A DNA stretch of 59,303 nucleotides from CAYOOT01 sp964405665 (GCA_964405665.1 CAYOOT010000008.1:1-59303), one strand, 5' to 3'; shown: positions 25,405 through 32,859, numbered from the stretch's first letter. A program made the numbers and translations. The notes: generated from the sequence alone by a model not told the origin.

Positions 25405-25806
25405 ATGGCTGAGAAATTAGGATATCGAGGATATATTGCCAGTCGTGAAGTTCGGGGTGTCGTAACGCCGCAACAAGTGCAAAACTTGGTGATTAGAGAC
25501 TATGCAGCAAAAAATAAACTTCTTTTTTTGCTGAGTGCCACAGAATATTCAATGCCTGCTTGTTATATGATGCTTGATGCGGTCTTGTCCGAAGTGGAGA
25601 GTCTGGAAGGAATAATTTGTTTTTCGATGTTTATGCTTCCTAAGCGCAATGAAAGAAGAAGAGAAATTTATCAGACTGTTTTAAATAGCGGAGCAAGTTT
25701 GCATAGTGCCTTAGAAGGAATAGTTCTTAAGACCAAAAACGATATAGCGCTGTTTGAAGATTTATTCATGGTAGAACAATGCTGTCAGCAGAAGTCTTTT
25801 CTATAA
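25405..25806 (+). CDS. LIC12192-like sporadic carbohydrate cluster protein
   Basis: A 133-residue soluble protein without recognised catalytic motifs. The opening YRGYIASRE, the VQNLVIRDY segment and LLSATEYSMPACYMML resemble the small LIC12192/TIGR04323 family named for its sporadic occurrence in carbohydrate clusters beside 2OG-Fe(II) oxygenases (recalled from memory). The biochemical role of the family is unknown to me. It is the last gene of the rightward sugar operon. Its last codons and stop (Ser-Phe-Leu-stop) lie inside the left arm of the hairpin at 25794-25830, so the C-terminus may have been reshaped by insertion of that repeat. Confidence 0.65.
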   Translation: MAEKLGYRGYIASREVRGVVTPQQVQNLVIRDYAAKNKLLFLLSATEYSMPACYMMLDAVLSEVESLEGIICFSMFMLPKRNERRREIYQTVLNSGASLHSALEGIVLKTKNDIALFEDLFMVEQCCQQKSFL

Positions 25807-25830
25807 GTTTTACCAACTTATAGAAAAGAC
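25794..25830. terminator. Perfect 16-bp hairpin overlapping a stop codon
   Basis: GTCTTTTCTATAAGTT (25794-25809) is perfectly complementary to 25815-25830 with loop TTACC. The TAA of the preceding gene lies in the left arm. A related, less perfect copy lies at 40259-40307. It probably ends the sugar-cluster transcript, although no long T-tract follows. Confidence 0.55.
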
Positions 25831-25886
25831 AATATCTTCTGAAGCGTTCTATAAAGCAGAGTAAGAAGAGAGAAAAACAGGAGGAA

Positions 25887-26657
25887 GTGAAATTTATTCA
25901 AAAGACTTTTGGGATTAATTATTGGACAATTAACCAATGGAATGAAGCTGGTTTTTTGCATGGTTTTCTGGGAGCTGATTTGAATGTAAATGACTCTAAA
26001 GAAGAAGCCGAAGCATTTCTAGCTTCGTTAATAAGCAAAGAAAAAACAGAACTTTTTTTACTCCAACAAATTCATTCCGATAAAATTATTTCCGTTATTG
26101 CTCAAGATATTCCTCGTTATAGACAGCAAGTCTTTAAGGCAGATGCTTGGCTATTAGATTCTAGGAAGATAATCGAAGAAGACTTGTTTTTCGGAATAAA
26201 GACGGCTGATTGCTATCCGGTTATTATTTATTGTCCCCTCACTAAATTAGCAGCAAATTTACATTGTGGCTGGAGAGGAACAGTCGACGGTTTGTTGATT
26301 AAAGCTGTCAATGAGTTCTTAAAAAAAGGAGCAAAAGTTGAAAATTTGGAAATAGCAATTGGCCCAGGAGCGGGAGTTTGTTGTTACCAAGTGGGGGAAG
26401 AAGTTATGGCGGCAGTTAATAAGCTTGATTATTTGGATTCTGAAAATATTGCTGAGATTTTAGTAACAAGAGGAGCTAAAGTTTATTGTGATATTGAGAA
26501 GCTGCTTTTATTGCAGGCTGAATTTATGGGGATCACTAAGACGGTGGCAATTTCTCTTTGCACTATTTGTAATCAGAACTTTTTTTCATACCGTCGACAA
26601 AAAGAAAATGCCGGCAGGCAACTGAGTTTTATTTCTAGGGCTCTTTGTTCCAAATAG
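25887..26657 (+). CDS. pgeF: PgeF/YfiH-family multicopper-like purine/peptidoglycan editing enzyme
   Basis: A 256-residue protein of the YfiH/DUF152 family (peptidoglycan editing factor; some members act as purine nucleoside phosphorylase). The three conserved metal ligands are visible: His63 in QIHSD, Cys109 in KTADC and His126 in HCGWRG. The start is GTG with CAGGAGGA immediately upstream, a rather tight spacing. No signal peptide is present, consistent with a cytoplasmic enzyme. Its end overlaps the convergent EamA transporter gene by 23 bp. The family is firm; which of the reported activities applies is uncertain. Confidence 0.9.
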   Translation: MKFIQKTFGINYWTINQWNEAGFLHGFLGADLNVNDSKEEAEAFLASLISKEKTELFLLQQIHSDKIISVIAQDIPRYRQQVFKADAWLLDSRKIIEEDLFFGIKTADCYPVIIYCPLTKLAANLHCGWRGTVDGLLIKAVNEFLKKGAKVENLEIAIGPGAGVCCYQVGEEVMAAVNKLDYLDSENIAEILVTRGAKVYCDIEKLLLLQAEFMGITKTVAISLCTICNQNFFSYRRQKENAGRQLSFISRALCSK

Positions 26658-27531
26658 CAAAAACGATTCCTGCAAAAATTATCAAAGCACCAAGATAAGC
26701 AAGCATGCTAAATTCTTCTCGGGGCATGATTCCCAGTGACCCAAATAACTGAATAAAAAGTATCAAGCAAAGTGTATCTAAATTGCAGAGAAGGGATAAT
26801 TGTGGTGAGCTGATATATTTTAGGGCGAAAGGAATGATTGTATAGCCAATTAAAGTAATTACTCCCAGAGCAAAAAGCAGGGAAAATTTATTTAAATCAA
26901 TTTGCTGAAATTCATTAAGATCAATGAAAAATAAAGAGAGCAATGTTCCAATCAGGAAAATATTCAGTATAAAACTTTCTTGTGTATTGTTTTCTTTATC
27001 TCTTCGAATAATGATACAATAGATGGCCCAACAAAAACCTGAAAAGAAAATGGTCATTGAACCAATAATTAAATCTTGAAAAGGTAGTTTCAAATTTAAT
27101 CTTGTATAAAAAAATAAACCTAAACCTGAAAAAGCTAGAATTATTCCTAAAAGCTCTTTTTTGCTAATTTTTTCTTTTAGATAATAAACACCAAGCAGTA
27201 TTAAAAATAAATTTCCTGATTTAATAAAAATCCCTCCATTAGCGGCTCCTGTTAATTTAATCCCCACTGTGAAAGAAAAGTAATTGGCACTTAATGCTAA
27301 GCCGGCTAATAGAGTTTGGAGTTTATTTTGTGGAATAAGATAAAATTTTTTCTGTTTAAAGAGAACAAAGATGTAAAAAAGAATCAAAGCGATAGAGAAT
27401 CTGGCAAAAATAATAAAATTTAAAGAAAAGCTTAAAGTTGCTATTTTTATTAATGGAGCAAGAAGTCCCCAGAGGAGGGGAACCACTAAAGCCAAGGCCA
27501 AACTTAAATAATATTTATCAATAGTTCTCAT
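26635..27531 (-). CDS. EamA/DMT-superfamily transporter
   Basis: An integral inner-membrane protein of 298 residues with about ten hydrophobic segments arranged as two EamA repeats of five helices. The first repeat ends near KEKISKKELLGIILAFSGL and the second near the C-terminal IFAGIVFAI. Family members export amino acids or metabolites. The gene converges on pgeF with a 23-bp overlap and has no cotranscribed partner, so the substrate cannot be guessed. Confidence 0.9.
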   Translation of the reverse strand: MRTIDKYYLSLALALVVPLLWGLLAPLIKIATLSFSLNFIIFARFSIALILFYIFVLFKQKKFYLIPQNKLQTLLAGLALSANYFSFTVGIKLTGAANGGIFIKSGNLFLILLGVYYLKEKISKKELLGIILAFSGLGLFFYTRLNLKLPFQDLIIGSMTIFFSGFCWAIYCIIIRRDKENNTQESFILNIFLIGTLLSLFFIDLNEFQQIDLNKFSLLFALGVITLIGYTIIPFALKYISSPQLSLLCNLDTLCLILFIQLFGSLGIMPREEFSMLAYLGALIIFAGIVFAIWNKEP

Positions 27532-27622
27532 TGATACCTGATAGCTGAGAAATCTCCTGCCAGCAATGAGCCAAAGTAATTTCTTCTAATGTTTTTAGGA
27601 TGTTAAGAAAAATAAATTAAAT

Positions 27623-27652
27623 TTGACTTAGGTCGATCCGGACAGTCATAAT
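27623..27652 (+). promoter_or_regulatory. Candidate sigma-70 promoter for DUF465 gene
   Basis: TTGACT at 27623-27628 and CATAAT at 27647-27652 are separated by 18 bp and lie about 70 bp upstream of the DUF465 start. The boxes each match the consensus at five of six positions. Confidence 0.5.
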
Positions 27653-27721
27653 ATAGAGACTTTAGCAAGAATGCTAGAGCTGTTGTGCTAACCATTAACT
27701 TTATTTTTTGGAGAGTCGCAA

Positions 27722-27961
27722 ATGGAAAAATTGAACCACGAATTACTTGCATCCTTTATTCCCACAAATCCTGATTTAAAAAAAATATACATGAAACATA
27801 AAAAACTAAATAAAGAAGTTGAAAATTTAGAAAAATTTACGGCATATTCCAGTAGCGCCCGCCTGCGACAAAAAGAATTGAAAAAACAAAAATTGTATAC
27901 GGTAGAAAAAATGATAGAAATTATTAAAAGCTATCAAGGAGTTAAAACGCAGTTGGCTTAA
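27722..27961 (+). CDS. DUF465/YdcH-family small helical protein
   Basis: A 79-residue helical-hairpin protein. The pattern LKKIYMKHKKLNKEVENLEK, a short turn, then LRQKELKKQKLYTVEKMIEII is that of the DUF465/YdcH family. Its members are small cytoplasmic proteins of unknown function found mostly in proteobacteria. The gene has its own promoter candidate, a GGAGAG RBS 7 nt before the ATG, and a terminator-like hairpin after it, so it is probably monocistronic. Confidence 0.82.
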   Translation: MEKLNHELLASFIPTNPDLKKIYMKHKKLNKEVENLEKFTAYSSSARLRQKELKKQKLYTVEKMIEIIKSYQGVKTQLA

Positions 27962-27990
27962 AATATTTCCTCTCTGTGTTTTTATCTATT

Positions 27991-28038
27991 GGGGCTTGTT
28001 GCTTGATGAATCAGTTAAGTGGCAAGCCTCTTCTTTTT
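27991..28038 (+). terminator. Probable intrinsic terminator after DUF465 gene
   Basis: GGGGCTTG (27991-27998) pairs with CAAGCCTC (28023-28030), allowing one G-U pair, and is followed at once by TTCTTTTT. The loop is long (24 nt) and partly self-complementary. It lies 30 bp after the stop codon. Confidence 0.5.
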
Positions 28039-28169
28039 GCAAAGGGCAAAGCCTTGGTGCCGAACAATCATTAAATACTTATCTGATCATCTCATAGACA
28101 GTTTCTTGATTTTATAGTAAAGACGAGTGTAAATATTAACTTATACTAAATCCTTTTATTGGAGAAAAT

Positions 28170-29237
28170 ATGACTGATCCAAAGATTGCCGTTGTCGGAG
28201 CAACCGGTGCCGTAGGTAGAGAAATGATTGATACCCTAATTCAAAGGGGTCTTCCTACAGATGACCTGACCTTACTTGCTAGTTCACGTTCTGCCGGACA
28301 AGAAATGGAGGTTGCCGGAAAAAATGTGATTGTTAAAGAACTTAAAAAAGACTCATTTAAAGGAATTGATATTGCATTATTTTCTGCCGGTGGTGCGATA
28401 AGTAAAGAATTTGCTCCTTATGCCGAAAAAGAAGGAACAATCGTAATTGATAATTCTAGTGCTTTTAGAATGGATGAAGACAAATTGCTGATAGTTCCGG
28501 AAGTAAACGGAGATTTGCTGCGAAAAAAACTTCAGAAAATGCAAAGAAAGCAAGGACTGATTATTGCCAATCCTAATTGCTCCACGATCCAATTAGTTGT
28601 TGTTCTAAAAGCAATTGAAGACGCAGTGGGTTTAAAACGAGTAGTACTTTCCACTTACCAATCAGTTTCCGGAGCGGGACAAAACGGAATGGAGGAATTA
28701 AATAATCAAGTTAAACAAATCTATAGTCAAAATGAAATAGAAATTAAAAAATTCCCTTATCAAATTGCCTTTAACTGTATTCCGCAAATTGATGAATTTT
28801 TGGAAAATGGTTATACCAAAGAAGAAATGAAACTGGTTAATGAATCAAGAAAAATTCTCTCTCTTCCCAAGCTTCCAATTACTACCACAGCAGTCAGAGT
28901 TCCAGTTTTTAGTTGCCATTCAGAATCGGTAAATGTTGAGACTATAAAACCTCTTTCTCCTGAAGAATGTAAAAAAGTTTTAAGAGAAGCACCGGGGATA
29001 ATAATTTTAGATGATCCGGCTAATCAAATATACCCGATGAATTTTGAATTGGTGGGAACGGATGCTACCTATGTTGGAAGAATCCGCAAAGATGAATCTG
29101 TTGAAAATGGATTGAATATGTGGGTAGTTGCCGATAATTTAAGAAAAGGTGCCGCGCTTAATGCGGTGCAAATTACGGAAATTGTCCTTAATGAAAAATT
29201 TCCCGTGGGCAAAGAAAATTTGCAAGCTCATATATAA
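28170..29237 (+). CDS. asd: Aspartate-semialdehyde dehydrogenase
   Basis: Reduces aspartyl-phosphate to aspartate semialdehyde for Lys, diaminopimelate, Met and Thr synthesis. The NADP-binding VVGATGAVGRE (8-18), the DNSSAFRM segment (94-101) and catalytic Cys137 in NPNCST are all present. The 355-residue length is normal for the bacterial family. A GGAG RBS lies 6 nt upstream. truA starts 8 bp after the stop, so the two are cotranscribed. The 208-bp upstream gap holds the terminator at 27991 and otherwise nothing I recognise; I saw no lysine riboswitch. Confidence 0.96.
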   Translation: MTDPKIAVVGATGAVGREMIDTLIQRGLPTDDLTLLASSRSAGQEMEVAGKNVIVKELKKDSFKGIDIALFSAGGAISKEFAPYAEKEGTIVIDNSSAFRMDEDKLLIVPEVNGDLLRKKLQKMQRKQGLIIANPNCSTIQLVVVLKAIEDAVGLKRVVLSTYQSVSGAGQNGMEELNNQVKQIYSQNEIEIKKFPYQIAFNCIPQIDEFLENGYTKEEMKLVNESRKILSLPKLPITTTAVRVPVFSCHSESVNVETIKPLSPEECKKVLREAPGIIILDDPANQIYPMNFELVGTDATYVGRIRKDESVENGLNMWVVADNLRKGAALNAVQITEIVLNEKFPVGKENLQAHI

Positions 29238-29245
29238 TAATCCGA

Positions 29246-30040
29246 GTGAAGTTAAAGCTGACAATTGAATATGATGGCAGTTCCTTTTCGGGTTGGCAGT
29301 GGCAAGAAGGGTTAAAAACTGTTCAAGAGGAATTGGAAAGATCTTTTAATGTCCTTATTAATTCCGAAGCCAGAAAAAAAGAAATTGAATTAGATTTTTC
29401 TGCAAAATTTAGTACTAGTGGAAGAACCGATGCCGGAGTTCATGCTCGCGGGCAAGTTGTTAGTTTGACTGTGCCTGATAATTTAGAGTTAGATCCTTAT
29501 CGAATTAAAGGTGCGATTAATGGAATCTGCGATTCGGCGATTAATATTATAAATGTGGAAACCGTTGCCGATAACTTTGATGCACGTTTTAGTCCTCATG
29601 TAAAACAGTACAGTTATTATGTTTTATTAAGACATGGAAATTTGGCGCTATATCAAAACAAAGCCTGGCGTGTTGCAGATCGTCTGAATGTTAAAGCAAT
29701 GGTCGAAGCTGCCAGAAAGTTTGTCGGTCAATATGATTTTACAAGTTTTGCTGCAGGTGATTGTGAATCAAAGACAAAAGTAAGAACTATCTATTTAAGT
29801 GAGCTCAGTCGTTTGAATGATACTTCTTTAGTCTATACCGTGCAGGGCCCGGGCTTTTTAAAACAAATGGTGCGGATTATGGTGGGAACTTTAGTGGAAG
29901 TAGGTAAGGGAAAGTTCAGCCCCGATGATATTCCAAAAATTATTGCTGCTAAAGAACGTCGTCTGGCCGGTGAAACTGCTCCTGCTCAAGGATTATATAT
30001 GGATTGGGTTAGATATTTAAATAGAGCGGAACAATTTTAG
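29246..30040 (+). CDS. truA: tRNA pseudouridine(38-40) synthase TruA
   Basis: Modifies U38-U40 in tRNA anticodon arms. The 264-residue enzyme has the family signature GRTDAGVHA with catalytic Asp62. Other visible blocks are EYDGSSFSGWQ at the N-terminus, the conserved YSYYVLLR strand, and FLKQMVRIMVGTLVEVG. The start is GTG with no strong Shine-Dalgarno, which fits translational coupling to asd 8 bp upstream. An asd-truA order is common in bacteria. Confidence 0.95.
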   Translation: MKLKLTIEYDGSSFSGWQWQEGLKTVQEELERSFNVLINSEARKKEIELDFSAKFSTSGRTDAGVHARGQVVSLTVPDNLELDPYRIKGAINGICDSAINIINVETVADNFDARFSPHVKQYSYYVLLRHGNLALYQNKAWRVADRLNVKAMVEAARKFVGQYDFTSFAAGDCESKTKVRTIYLSELSRLNDTSLVYTVQGPGFLKQMVRIMVGTLVEVGKGKFSPDDIPKIIAAKERRLAGETAPAQGLYMDWVRYLNRAEQF

Positions 30041-30132
30041 AAGCAAAAGCAAGTTTTTAGAAAAACAGATCTATGATCAATAAAAAAATCTAAATCAAGA
30101 CTTCGTCATTTTAGAAAATCTATTTTAATTAA

Positions 30133-30681
30133 ATGGCAAGCTGGATGAACACCAGAATAAAATTTATAAATATCCATATAGATAGTGCTAGCAAAATACT
30201 TTTCGTATTCATGTTCTATGCTACTGCAATCGGCTGTAAAGATAATTTGCAGCAATCATCCTCAAAAAAGCAAGAGGTTCAGCCTGAAGTTAATTACTCA
30301 GAAGAATTATTGAAGAAAGCAGAATCTGGAGATGTTACTGCACAGTTTGAACTTGGTTGGATGTATTATGAAGGTAATGGTGTAGCTAAGGATGCGATTA
30401 AAGCTATTGAATGGTACCAAAAAGCGGCAATGCAAGGAGACGCTGGTGCACAGATTAATCTTGGATTAATGTATTCTCAAGGTGATGGTGTTGAACAGGA
30501 TAATGTAGTGGCTTATGCTTGGTTTAGTTTGGCTAAAATTAAAATAAAGGGAGAGGAAGAAGAAAAATTAACAGAATCCTGGCTCGAAAAAATCAAGTTG
30601 GATCCACTTCAACTATCGGAAGCTGAGCGAATGATTTCGAACTGGAAACCCGGCCAAGTTTTAGTGCGGTCTATTCAATAG
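30133..30681 (+). CDS. Sel1-repeat lipoprotein
   Basis: A 182-residue protein with a hydrophobic segment ending in a lipobox-like AIGC (Cys35), so it is probably a membrane lipoprotein. The N-region before the hydrophobic stretch is long; a start at the in-frame ATG 12 nt later (30145) would shorten it. Two Sel1-type TPR repeats follow: AQFELGWMYYEGNGVAKD and AQINLGLMYSQGDGVEQD, with a third, partial one after. Sel1 lipoproteins usually act as periplasmic interaction scaffolds. No RBS is obvious. It sits at the left edge of the toxin-antitoxin island. Confidence 0.8.
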   Translation: MASWMNTRIKFINIHIDSASKILFVFMFYATAIGCKDNLQQSSSKKQEVQPEVNYSEELLKKAESGDVTAQFELGWMYYEGNGVAKDAIKAIEWYQKAAMQGDAGAQINLGLMYSQGDGVEQDNVVAYAWFSLAKIKIKGEEEEKLTESWLEKIKLDPLQLSEAERMISNWKPGQVLVRSIQ

Positions 30682-30796
30682 GTTCTTAATCAGGATAAAT
30701 ATTTATAAAATATCAATAAAATCCGAACACTTTTTTAAATTTCTTCGAAAATATCCAACAAAATACCATTACTAATAGCAAAATCTTTTGAGAGCC

Positions 30797-30852
30797 TTGA
30801 CAAGATATTAAGTTATGCACATAATATAAATATATAATTATGTGCATAACTT
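30797..30852 (+). promoter_or_regulatory. Promoter with overlapping 16-bp inverted-repeat operator
   Basis: A strong sigma-70 promoter, TTGACA (30797-30802) and CATAAT (30820-30825) with a 17-bp spacer, precedes the first toxin-antitoxin pair. Perfect inverted repeats AAGTTATGCACATAAT (30810-30825) and its complement at 30837-30852 flank the expected transcription start. The left arm contains the -10 box and the right arm abuts the AAGAGG RBS. This is a typical layout for autorepression by an RHH antitoxin or toxin-antitoxin complex. Confidence 0.75.
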
Positions 30853-30865
30853 AAGAGGCAAAATG

Positions 30866-31105
30866 ATGAGAAACATAACACTTCGAGTGGAGGATGATGT
30901 GATTAAGAAAGTTAGGAAATTTGCAATAGAAAAGAATACAACTTTAGCTTCTTTAGTTAGAGGCTATTTGCAAAGTCTTGCCAAGAAAGAAGTCTCTTCC
31001 GAAGAACTAATCAAAGACGATCTGGAAGAAACATTTGATTTACTTTCCGGACCAATCGGGCCCAAAGATTGGAAGCGAGAAGATTTACATAAAAGAGGAA
31101 AATGA
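30866..31105 (+). CDS. RHH-like antitoxin (VapB type)
   Basis: A small antitoxin candidate of 79 residues. The N-terminus RNITLRVEDDVIKKVRKFA looks like a ribbon-helix-helix DNA-binding domain (beta strand then two helices). The C-terminal part would wrap the toxin. Three nearby starts are possible: GTG 30842, ATG 30863 and ATG 30866. The last two sit well behind AAGAGG at 30853-30858, and 30866 is chosen for spacing. It overlaps the PIN toxin gene by 4 bp (ATGA). It probably binds the palindrome at 30810-30852 and represses its own operon (inference). Confidence 0.82.
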   Translation: MRNITLRVEDDVIKKVRKFAIEKNTTLASLVRGYLQSLAKKEVSSEELIKDDLEETFDLLSGPIGPKDWKREDLHKRGK

Positions 31106-31521
31106 AACAAAGAGTTTTTATTGACACTAATATTCTTCTATATGCTTATGATTTGAATTCAAAAAACAAACTGGAAATAAGCAGAAGTATCTTACGCGAG
31201 GGGCAGCAATTTAAGCATTTAATTATATCAACTCAGGTCTTATCGGAATTTATCAAGATTGTTTCCAGCAAACTGGGTTTTGAATTTGTACTACCAAAGA
31301 TTGAAAAAGTAATTGATAAATTAAAATTTTTAAAACTAACTGAAGTTAACCTGGCAATAATTAAACTGAGCATTACAATTATGAGAAAGTATAAGATTTC
31401 TTTTTGGGACGCGCAAATTATTGCTGCTGCAAAACTGGCTCAATGTGAAGTGATTTTAAGCGAAGATTTTTCTCATCATCAGCAATATTCTGGAATTTTG
31501 GTAGTGAATCCTTATAAATGA
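31102..31521 (+). CDS. PIN-domain toxin (VapC-like ribonuclease)
   Basis: A 139-residue PIN-domain protein. The acidic metal-binding residues of the fold are present: Asp8 in FIDTN, Glu49 in VLSEF, Asp103 in FWDAQI, and Glu121-Asp122 in LSEDF. VapC-type PIN toxins cleave tRNA or rRNA sites in a Mg2+-dependent way. It is translationally coupled to the RHH antitoxin upstream, giving the standard vapBC order. All catalytic positions are intact, so it is probably active; its RNA target is unknown. Confidence 0.9.
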   Translation: MKQRVFIDTNILLYAYDLNSKNKLEISRSILREGQQFKHLIISTQVLSEFIKIVSSKLGFEFVLPKIEKVIDKLKFLKLTEVNLAIIKLSITIMRKYKISFWDAQIIAAAKLAQCEVILSEDFSHHQQYSGILVVNPYK

Positions 31522-31576
31522 GCAGTAGCTGCAATAGATAATAAAATTTTAATTAATATAAATACTTAGCTTTTTT

Positions 31577-31608
31577 ATTTGCTAACAAATACTAGCAAAT
31601 GATATACT
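31577..31608 (+). promoter_or_regulatory. Promoter/operator of second toxin-antitoxin pair
   Basis: Perfect 8-bp inverted repeats ATTTGCTA (31577-31584) and TAGCAAAT (31593-31600) overlap a candidate -35 (TTGCTA, 31579-31584). A -10 TATACT follows at 31603-31608 after 18 bp. The antitoxin start is about 28 bp further on. Confidence 0.55.
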
Positions 31609-31635
31609 ATGCTATTATAAACTTTTTTTAATTTT

Positions 31636-31854
31636 ATGAGTACAACTCAATTAGCAACAAGAGTCAGCCCCAAAACAAAAAAAGTATTGGATAAAATCTG
31701 CAAAATGCACGGATTAGTAATGAGCCGCTTTGTTGAAGAGGCCATTCTCGATAAAATTGAGGAATTTATCGATATTAGTGAACTGGAGAAACTTAGACAG
31801 GAAAAAACTCGTTCTTTTAAAGAAGTAATTAAAGAATTAAAATTTGATGTCTAA
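31636..31854 (+). CDS. RHH/RelB-like antitoxin
   Basis: A 72-residue protein. The first part, TTQLATRVSPKTKKVLDKIC, has the beta-strand/helix pattern of a ribbon-helix-helix domain, and the charged C-terminal helix (SELEKLRQEKTRSFKEVIKE, in part) would bind the toxin. It is not obviously similar to the first antitoxin. Its 3' end overlaps the RelE-like toxin gene by 8 bp, fixing the usual antitoxin-first order. The inverted repeat at 31577-31600 in its promoter is a likely autorepression site. Confidence 0.82.
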   Translation: MSTTQLATRVSPKTKKVLDKICKMHGLVMSRFVEEAILDKIEEFIDISELEKLRQEKTRSFKEVIKELKFDV

Positions 31855-32107
31855 TTATCAGATTGAAATTACTAAAACTGCAGAGAAACAATTAAAATCT
31901 CTTCCTCTAGAGTATAAAATAAAAATTACTAAAACAATCAAACTCCTAGCTTTAGAACCAAGACCTTATGGCTGTAAGAAGCTAACAGGATATGAAAACA
32001 GTTATCGCATTAGGGTTGGAAATTATCGGATCATCTACGATATCAAGAGCAAAGTTTTAACTATTCTGATTTTAAAGATTGGTTATCGAAAAGATGTTTA
32101 TAGATAG
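31847..32107 (+). CDS. RelE/ParE-family toxin
   Basis: An 86-residue toxin candidate. The pattern is that of the RelE/ParE fold: YQIEITKTAEKQLKSLP at the start, then a helical pair, LEPRPYGCKKLTGYENSYRIRVGNYR in pieces, IIYDI, and the C-terminal ILKIGYRKDVYR. The basic C-terminus with Arg-Lys-Tyr residues is typical of RelE mRNA interferases that cleave ribosome-bound mRNA, although ParE gyrase poisons share the fold. The ATG at 31847 is preferred over an in-frame TTG at 31844. It overlaps the antitoxin by 8 bp and is followed by the convergent third module. Confidence 0.88.
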   Translation: MSNYQIEITKTAEKQLKSLPLEYKIKITKTIKLLALEPRPYGCKKLTGYENSYRIRVGNYRIIYDIKSKVLTILILKIGYRKDVYR

Positions 32108-32146
32108 CATTGTATAAATATAAAGTCTTTGAGGCTAAAAATTGAG

Positions 32147-32386
32147 TTATAACCATTTTTTCATTAGTTCCTTAATCATCGATTGATAGGGAACTTTAGC
32201 GGCTTTGCATTTTAATTTAAAAGATTTTAGCAGATGTTCCGGAATTCTGATGCTGATTAATTTAGATTTTGATTCGATATTTTCATGCATTAGTCGAAAT
32301 TCTTCAAGAAATTGCGCCACTTCGCTGGGAGTTAATTTCTTGGAATTTTCCAAAGCTTCGTCGCTAAAAATTTGCAGGGCTTTCAT
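32147..32386 (-). CDS. RHH-like partner of the nucleotidyltransferase (putative antitoxin)
   Basis: A 79-residue protein whose C-terminal half KLISIRIPEHLLKSFKLKC followed by KVPYQSMIKELMKKWL is a ribbon-helix-helix signature like that in BrnA/CopG-type antitoxins. The N-terminal half is acidic and helical. It follows the nucleotidyltransferase gene with a 4-bp ATGA overlap, so the two are made together. Unlike the other two modules here, the DNA-binding partner comes second. It is likely an antitoxin or regulator, by context. Confidence 0.75.
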   Translation of the reverse strand: MKALQIFSDEALENSKKLTPSEVAQFLEEFRLMHENIESKSKLISIRIPEHLLKSFKLKCKAAKVPYQSMIKELMKKWL

Positions 32387-32847
32387 TTCTGTAGTTTCCT
32401 TAAAGCTTTAATATCTTCTAGATCTTGGGGGCGAGCTGATTTAGTCTTGATTTTAATCAAGTCTTCCAAGGAAATAATTTTTACTTTTTTGTTTTTTATA
32501 GAGACGCCGATTGTTTTTAGCTGATTTAAATCTTCGGTGATTACTATATCAACTAGACGCGGAGGATTACTGGGATCATAAAAAGACCAGGCAATAAGAT
32601 TCCTGTTTTTAATATATTCATCTCGAAAAGTAAAAACTTCATTTCCCGATACCGGCAGACGGGGAATAAGTTTGATGGAGGAAAGAGCTTTTTCTGCCGA
32701 TAAGTAATATTTTTTTTCATAGGGAATAATTAGATCGATGTCCAGAGTTCCGCGAGCTGCTCCGTGTAAGGAAACGGCATAGCCCCCGATAATGGCATAG
32801 GGGACTTTAAAAGTATCCAGTGAATTGATTACTTCTAGAATAAGCAT
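32383..32847 (-). CDS. AbiEii/MNT-like nucleotidyltransferase (putative toxin)
   Basis: A 154-residue minimal nucleotidyltransferase. The motif GGYAVSLHGAARGTLDIDLI (about 22-41) gives the polymerase-beta-like GG...DxD signature, and a third Asp lies in LVDIVI. Length and motif style fit the DUF6036/AbiEii group, which includes toxins that add nucleotides to tRNA (for example MenT-type enzymes). It is the first gene of the leftward module and overlaps the RHH gene by 4 bp. There is no Shine-Dalgarno, and a TATACA-like box lies only a few bases upstream, so translation may be leaderless. Confidence 0.8.
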   Translation of the reverse strand: MLILEVINSLDTFKVPYAIIGGYAVSLHGAARGTLDIDLIIPYEKKYYLSAEKALSSIKLIPRLPVSGNEVFTFRDEYIKNRNLIAWSFYDPSNPPRLVDIVITEDLNQLKTIGVSIKNKKVKIISLEDLIKIKTKSARPQDLEDIKALRKLQK

Positions 32848-32859
32848 ATACTTGTATAT
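32846..32859 (-). promoter_or_regulatory. Palindrome overlapping start of nucleotidyltransferase gene
   Basis: ATATAC (32846-32851) and GTATAT (32854-32859) form a 6-bp inverted repeat over the start codon and a -10-like box on the minus strand. It is a candidate operator for the RHH partner; its small size makes it tentative. Confidence 0.35.

Noticed and set aside
27962..28169. Lysine riboswitch upstream of asd
   Set aside because: None of the conserved lysine-riboswitch blocks is visible; only a terminator-like hairpin after the DUF465 gene is present.
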